Part shown: in pieces, positions 59,706-64,000 of the stretch
Layout of the letters: each line of letters opens with the position of its first letter
How positions within the stretch are numbered: position 1 is the stretch's first letter
Source: Microbacterium paraoxydans
GTDB lineage: Bacteria; Actinomycetota; Actinomycetes; Actinomycetales; Microbacteriaceae
Length of the DNA stretch: 64,000 nt
Direction: 5' to 3'
Assembly (NCBI RefSeq): GCF_900105335.1
Contig: NZ_LT629770.1
Location: forward strand, 2,728,001 to 2,792,000
The notes under the pieces: model-generated
What the model was told of the DNA's origin: nothing
Database searches by the model: none
What the model saw: the letters and a program-made list of their open reading frames with translations, nothing else
Position numbers and translations under genes: made by a program

Positions 59706-60650
59706 GTGACCACCGCCGACCCCACGCTGCCGCTGTCGCCGTACCGGGAGATCGGGCGCGCGGAATGGGCGCGTCTCGCCGCCGGACTCGACCAGCCCCT
59801 GACCGAGACCGAGGTCGTGGAGCTACGAGGTATCGGCGACCGCCTCGACCTCACCGAGGTCCGCGAGGTCTACCTCCCGCTGAGCCGATTGCTGAGCCTG
59901 TACGCGAGCGCGACGAAGCAGCTCGGCGCGGCCACCTCGTCGTTCCTCCAGGAGGACGACACGACCACGCCGTTCGTCGTCGGTGTCGCCGGCTCCGTGG
60001 CCGTGGGCAAGTCGACCATCGCCCGGCTCCTCCGCGAGCTCATGAGCCGATGGCCGGGGACGCCGCGGGTGGAGCTGGTGACGACGGACGGCTTCCTCTA
60101 CCCGAATGCCGAGCTCGAGCGTCGCGGTCTCATGGATCGCAAGGGCTTCCCGGAGTCGTACGACCGCCGGGCGCTGATCGAGTTCCTCACGGAGGTCAAG
60201 AGCGGAGCCCCTGAGGTGCGGGCGCCGTTCTACTCCCACATGCGCTACGACATCGTCCCCGACGCGCACGTCGTGGTGCGCCGCCCCGATGTCGTCATCG
60301 TCGAAGGGCTCAACGTCCTGCAGCCCCCGCCGGCCCCGAACGACGTCGCGGTCAGCGACCTCTTCGACTTCTCGATCTTCGTGGACGCCGACACCACGCA
60401 CATCGAGAAGTGGTACGTCGACCGGTTCCTCGCTTTGCGGCAGGGAGCCTTCAGCAACCCGTCGTCCTACTTCAACGTGTTCGCGCACCTCACCGACGAG
60501 GAGGCGATCACGACCGCACTGGGATATTGGAACGAGATCAACATGCCGAACCTCGTCGAGAACGTGATGCCCACCCGGCACCGCGCGCGGCTGGTCCTGC
60601 GGAAGGGCGCGGATCACGACGTGGAGAGCGTGCTCCTGCGCAAGCTCTGA
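59706..60650 (+). CDS. coaA: Pantothenate kinase, type I (CoaA)
   Basis: This catalyses the first step of coenzyme A synthesis. It has 314 residues. P-loop [12 protein letters not shown] (93-104), then [42 protein letters not shown] and the pantothenate-pocket [11 protein letters not shown]. Start: GTG 59706 is chosen because TACGAT (59693-59698) ends 7 nt before it, the pattern of other leaderless genes. ATG 59697, inside that box, would add three residues. Confidence 0.95.
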   Translation: MTTADPTLPLSPYREIGRAEWARLAAGLDQPLTETEVVELRGIGDRLDLTEVREVYLPLSRLLSLYASATKQLGAATSSFLQEDDTTTPFVVGVAGSVAVGKSTIARLLRELMSRWPGTPRVELVTTDGFLYPNAELERRGLMDRKGFPESYDRRALIEFLTEVKSGAPEVRAPFYSHMRYDIVPDAHVVVRRPDVVIVEGLNVLQPPPAPNDVAVSDLFDFSIFVDADTTHIEKWYVDRFLALRQGAFSNPSSYFNVFAHLTDEEAITTALGYWNEINMPNLVENVMPTRHRARLVLRKGADHDVESVLLRKL

Positions 60651-60713
60651 GCCCCTCCTGCAGCCCTCTATTGTTCGGACGACTCGCAAAAAATCCCGCT
60701 TACCCTTATCCCC

Positions 60714-62561
60714 ATGTGTGGAATCGTCGGATACGTGGGCCCGCGGCCCAGCCAGGACATCCTTCTCGCCGGCCTCGCCCGGCTCGAGTACCGCGGCTAT
60801 GACTCCGCGGGCATCGCCGTGATCGATGGCGAGGGAACGCTGGGCATGCGCAAGAAGGCGGGCAAGCTCGCCATGCTGCGCGACTCGCTCGGTGATGCGC
60901 CCCTCGCCGACGGCACGACCGGCATCGGGCACACGCGGTGGGCGACGCACGGCGGCCCGACCGACGTCAACGCGCACCCCCACCTCGCCGACGACGACAA
61001 GCTCGCGGTGATCCACAACGGCATCATCGAGAACTTCGCGGCTCTGCGCGACGAGCTCCTCGCCGACGGCGTCTCCTTCCGCAGCGAGACGGACACCGAG
61101 GTGGCTGCGGCGCTCCTCGGCCGCGAGTACGCCGGCAACGGGCACGACCTCGCCCTCGCGTTCCGTGCTGTCGTCAACCGCCTGGAGGGCGCCTTCACCC
61201 TCCTCGCGATGCACCAGGACCACCCCGGACTCGTCGTCGGCGCTCGCCGCAACTCGCCGCTCGTGATCGGTCTGGGTGAGGGTGAGAACTTCCTCGGTTC
61301 CGACGTCGCCGCCTTCGTCGAGCACACCCGCAAGGCCCTTGCGATCGGTCAGGATCAGATCGTGTCGATCACCCCCGACGCGGTGACCGTGACCGACTTC
61401 GCTGGCACCCCCGTCACCGCCGAGCCGTTCGACGTGTCGTGGGACGCCGCCGCCGCCGAGAAGGGCGGATGGTCGAGCTTCATGGCCAAGGAGGTCGCCG
61501 AGCAGCCGGAGGCCGTCGCCAACACGATCCGCGGCCGCATCCGCGACGGCCAGGTCGTGATCCCGGAGCTCGACGGTCTCGACGACCTGTTCGTCGGCAT
61601 CAACCGCGTCATCATCACCGCGTGCGGCACGGCCTCGTATGCCGCGCTCGTCGGCAAGTACGCGATCGAGCAGTGGGCCCGGGTGGCGGTCGACGTCGAG
61701 CTCGCCCATGAGTTCCGCTACCGCGACCCGGTCATCGGCGCCGACACCCTCGTGGTCTCCATCAGCCAGTCCGGCGAGACCATGGACACCCTGATGGCCG
61801 TGAAGTACGCCCGCGAGCGCGGCGCCCGCACGCTGTCGGTCTGCAACACGCAGGGCGCGACGATCCCGCGGGAGTCGGACGCCGTCGTCTACACGCACGC
61901 CGGGCCCGAGGTCGCCGTCGCCTCGACCAAGGCGTTCTCCGCCCAGATCACGGCCCTGCTGCTGCTCGGCCTGCACATGGGACGGGTCCGCGGTGTGGTG
62001 GCCGACGCCTCGACCGATGTCGAGGAGCTCGCCGCGCTGCCGGAGAAGGTCGCCAAGGTGCTGGAGAGCGAGCACGAGCACGTCACCCAGCTCGCCGGCT
62101 GGATGGCCGACACCCGTTCGGTGCTGTTCCTCGGCCGTCACGTGGGCTACCCGATCGCCCTCGAGGGCGCGCTGAAGCTCAAGGAGATCTCCTACATCCA
62201 CGCCGAGGGCTTCGCCGCGGGCGAGCTCAAGCACGGTCCGATCGCGCTGATCGAGCCGGGGCAGCCGGTGTTCGTGCTCGTGCCGTCGCCGCGGCACTCC
62301 GCGCTCGTGCACTCCAAGGTCGTCTCCAACATCCAGGAGATCCGCGCCCGCGGTGCCCGCGTGATCGTGGTGGCCGAGGAAGGTGACGCCGCCGTGCTGC
62401 CCTTCGCGGACGAGGTCATCCACATCCCGCTCGCCGGCCCCATGTTCGAGCCGCTGCTGGCCGTCGTCCCGCTGCAGATCTTCGCGATGGCGCTGGCGAC
62501 CGCGAAGGGCCTCGACGTGGACCAGCCGCGGAACCTCGCGAAGTCCGTCACGGTGGAGTGA
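60714..62561 (+). CDS. glmS: Glutamine-fructose-6-phosphate aminotransferase GlmS
   Basis: This makes glucosamine-6-phosphate from fructose-6-phosphate and glutamine. It has 615 residues. The N-terminal glutaminase domain starts with nucleophile Cys2 in MCGIVGYVGPR, with RGYDSAGIA and HTRWATHGGPTDVNAHPH. Two SIS domains (about 295-430 and 465-600) contain ACGTASYAALVGKY, SQSGETMDTLMAV and VASTKAFSAQITAL. It ends in the conserved DQPRNLAKSVTVE. A TACCCT box is 7 nt upstream. No glmS ribozyme-like leader fits in the 63-bp gap. Confidence 0.97.
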   Translation: MCGIVGYVGPRPSQDILLAGLARLEYRGYDSAGIAVIDGEGTLGMRKKAGKLAMLRDSLGDAPLADGTTGIGHTRWATHGGPTDVNAHPHLADDDKLAVIHNGIIENFAALRDELLADGVSFRSETDTEVAAALLGREYAGNGHDLALAFRAVVNRLEGAFTLLAMHQDHPGLVVGARRNSPLVIGLGEGENFLGSDVAAFVEHTRKALAIGQDQIVSITPDAVTVTDFAGTPVTAEPFDVSWDAAAAEKGGWSSFMAKEVAEQPEAVANTIRGRIRDGQVVIPELDGLDDLFVGINRVIITACGTASYAALVGKYAIEQWARVAVDVELAHEFRYRDPVIGADTLVVSISQSGETMDTLMAVKYARERGARTLSVCNTQGATIPRESDAVVYTHAGPEVAVASTKAFSAQITALLLLGLHMGRVRGVVADASTDVEELAALPEKVAKVLESEHEHVTQLAGWMADTRSVLFLGRHVGYPIALEGALKLKEISYIHAEGFAAGELKHGPIALIEPGQPVFVLVPSPRHSALVHSKVVSNIQEIRARGARVIVVAEEGDAAVLPFADEVIHIPLAGPMFEPLLAVVPLQIFAMALATAKGLDVDQPRNLAKSVTVE

Positions 62562-62564
62562 CCG

Positions 62565-62644
62565 CCGACCCACCCCCTTCTGTTCGCCCCACCCCTCTGA
62601 GTACGCACGCAGAGGGGTGGGGCGTTCGTAGCGGGGTGGGTGGG
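62565..62644. repeat. 80-nt palindromic intergenic element (family A, copy 3)
   Basis: Left side CCGACCCACCCCCTTCTGTT and right side ending GGGGTGGGTGGG, with an inner stem CGCCCCACCCCTCT paired to AGAGGGGTGGGGCG (14 bp). It begins three bases after the glmS stop. The outer stem has diverged at two places; the inner stem is perfect, the reverse of copy 2. Confidence 0.78.
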
Positions 62645-62666
62645 GAAGCCCGAGTAGGCTGAACGC

Positions 62667-63026
62667 GTGATCATCGGCACCGGCATCGACCTCGTGGACA
62701 TCCCGAGGTTCGAGCGCACGATGACCCGGACGCCTCGACTGCGGGAGCGGCTGTTCGCCCCGTCGGAACGTGAACTCCGGCTGCCCTCTCTAGCCGCGCG
62801 ATATGCTGCGAAGGAAGCGCTGATCAAGGCGCTCGGCGGCTCCGACGGGGTGCACTGGACCGAGATCGAGATCGCCTCCGAGCCCTCAGGGAGACCGCAT
62901 TTCGTCCTGTCCGGATCCACGGCCGCGGTGGTCGAGGCACGGGGGATCCTGACGCTGCACCTCACCCTCACCCACGATGCCGGCCTCGCCGCCGCGTTCG
63001 TCGTCGCCGAAGGAGCCCCGCTGTGA
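62667..63026 (+). CDS. acpS: Holo-[acyl-carrier-protein] synthase AcpS
   Basis: This transfers 4'-phosphopantetheine from CoA to acyl carrier protein. It has 119 residues, with Mg ligands D8 in GTGIDLVDIPRFER and E50 in ARYAAKEALIKALG, and the C-terminal LHLTLTHDAGLAAAFVV. GTG is 6 nt after TAGGCT, so leaderless. The stop overlaps the alr start by 4 bp. Confidence 0.96.
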   Translation: MIIGTGIDLVDIPRFERTMTRTPRLRERLFAPSERELRLPSLAARYAAKEALIKALGGSDGVHWTEIEIASEPSGRPHFVLSGSTAAVVEARGILTLHLTLTHDAGLAAAFVVAEGAPL

Positions 63027-64000
63027 CCGTCCCGTTCCGCGAGGCCACGATCGATCTCGATGCGATCGCCGACAACGTCCGGCACTTCCGTCGCCTCACC
63101 GGCGTGGAGGTGCTGGCCGTGGTGAAGGCGAACGCGTACGGGCACGGAGCCGCCGCGACCGCCGTGGCCGCGCTCTCCGGCGGTGCGACCCGCCTCGGGG
63201 TGGCCGAGATCCCGGAGGCGCTGGAGCTGAGGCGCCAAGGGGTGCACGCGCCGGTGGTGGCGTGGCTGCACGCGCCGGGGGAGCGGTTCCTGGAGGCGGC
63301 AGCGGAGGGCGTCGAGATCGGCATCTCGTCGTACGACCAGCTGCAGGCCGTGGCCGCCGCCGCATCCGCGAACCGCCCGGTCGCGGTGCACCTGAAGCTC
63401 GAGACCGGTCTGTCGCGCAACGGCATCGCTCCGGACGACTGGGCAACGGTGCTCGCCGAGGCCGCCCGCCTGGAGCGGATCGGAAGGGTCAGGGTCGTGG
63501 GGCTCTTCAGTCACCTCTCCAACGCCTCGCCGGCCGACGACCGCGCCGCGCTCGCCCGGTTCGAGGAGGGCGTGGCGCAGGCCGCTGCGCTCGGCGTGCG
63601 TCCGGAGATCCGCCACATCGCCGCCACCGCCGCCGCCATCGATCTGCCCGAGACACGACTCGACGCCGTGCGTATCGGCATCGGCACCTACGGCCTCTCG
63701 CCCTTCGACGACCGCTCCTCCGCGGAGCTGGGCCTGCGCCCGGCCATGACCCTGCGCGGGGCCGTGACGGCCGTCCGGCGTGTTCCCGCCGGTACCGGGG
63801 TCTCCTACGACTACGTGCATCGCACGGACCGCGCGACCACCCTGGCGCTCGTGCCGCTGGGATATGCCGACGGAGTGCCCCGCAGCGCCTCCGGGAGACT
63901 GCCCGTATCGATCGGCGGGCGCCGCTACACCAACGTGGGCCGGATCGCGATGGATCAGTTCGTCGTGGACGTCGGAGACGCCCCGGTCGCCGTCGGCGAC
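63023..64000 (+). CDS. alr: Alanine racemase, C-terminus cut by window edge
   Basis: This PLP enzyme makes D-alanine for peptidoglycan. 326 residues are visible. The PLP lysine is K35 in VLAVVKANAYGHGAAA; LKLETGLSRNGI, VGLFSHLSNAS, HIAATAAAID and VRIGIGTYGLSPFD follow. The catalytic Tyr of the C-terminal domain is in GVSYDYVHRTDR, and NVGRIAMDQFVVDVGD is seen before the edge. GTG start overlaps acpS by 4 bp. Confidence 0.96.
   Translation, partial: MTVPFREATIDLDAIADNVRHFRRLTGVEVLAVVKANAYGHGAAATAVAALSGGATRLGVAEIPEALELRRQGVHAPVVAWLHAPGERFLEAAAEGVEIGISSYDQLQAVAAAASANRPVAVHLKLETGLSRNGIAPDDWATVLAEAARLERIGRVRVVGLFSHLSNASPADDRAALARFEEGVAQAAALGVRPEIRHIAATAAAIDLPETRLDAVRIGIGTYGLSPFDDRSSAELGLRPAMTLRGAVTAVRRVPAGTGVSYDYVHRTDRATTLALVPLGYADGVPRSASGRLPVSIGGRRYTNVGRIAMDQFVVDVGDAPVAVGD

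Noticed and set aside
60651..60713. glmS ribozyme in front of glmS
   Set aside because: The gap is only 63 bp and a promoter box lies right before the ATG; the ribozyme needs well over 100 nt.

Overview
The window is a contiguous piece of a high-GC Gram-positive chromosome. Very high GC, GTG and TTG starts, long proline/alanine-rich tails, the rpoB-rpoC and rplM-rpsI-glmM-coaA-glmS-acpS-alr gene orders and the protein sequences all point to an actinobacterium of the Microbacteriaceae, most like Microbacterium. This is inferred from recognition; no search was run. There is no phage, plasmid, insertion sequence, CRISPR array or rRNA. It is a core chromosomal segment with accessory transport and regulatory operons.

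Layout: 1-2709 holds an MMPL exporter (cut by the window edge) and its divergent TetR regulator. 2706-7171 holds menaquinone genes menC, menB and menE with a PadR/membrane-protein pair between them. 7277-12323 holds a methyltransferase, a NarL-type two-component system and a MacB-like ABC exporter. 12342-16907 holds a ComB-like phosphatase, a DUF3054 protein, a SprT-like protease, a TPR protein, a spermidine-synthase-like protein and a frameshifted LCP gene. 17055-23492 is a sugar ABC operon with a GH3 glycosidase, an RpiR regulator and a PfkB kinase. 23660-29184 is an oligopeptide ABC operon. 29481-36947 is rpoB-rpoC. 37151-43241 holds a sugar kinase, tRNA-Tyr, housekeeping enzymes, an M23 peptidase and tRNA-Thr/tRNA-Met. 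43397-47317 holds an unknown gene, a frameshifted CPBP protease gene and an MFS exporter with its TetR. 47493-51571 is a nine-gene Asp23/AmaP-type envelope-stress cluster with its own ECF sigma factor. 51596-54537 holds an NmrA oxidoreductase with a divergent HxlR regulator and an APC permease. 54576-64000 is the conserved truA, rplM-rpsI, glmM, ppx, coaA, glmS, acpS, alr stretch (alr cut by the edge).

Two genome-level patterns stand out. First, about twenty genes have a TANNNT-like -10 box ending 6-7 nt before the start codon, which predicts leaderless mRNAs and was used to settle several starts. Second, the spacers carry dispersed palindromic elements. One group comprises 78-80 nt hairpins (7177, 9939, 62565, and a sequence-divergent look-alike at 29206). 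Another is a CTTCGACAGGCTCAG-type repeat that lies between rpoB and rpoC and is also translated inside MenB and inside the linker of the fused peptide-ABC ATPase.

Two genes (LCP at 15635-16907, CPBP at 43886-44711) are broken by single small frameshifts that may be sequencing errors. RpoB has Asn where most bacteria have the rifampicin-contact His (E. coli 526). No gene-free stretch exceeds 300 bases.
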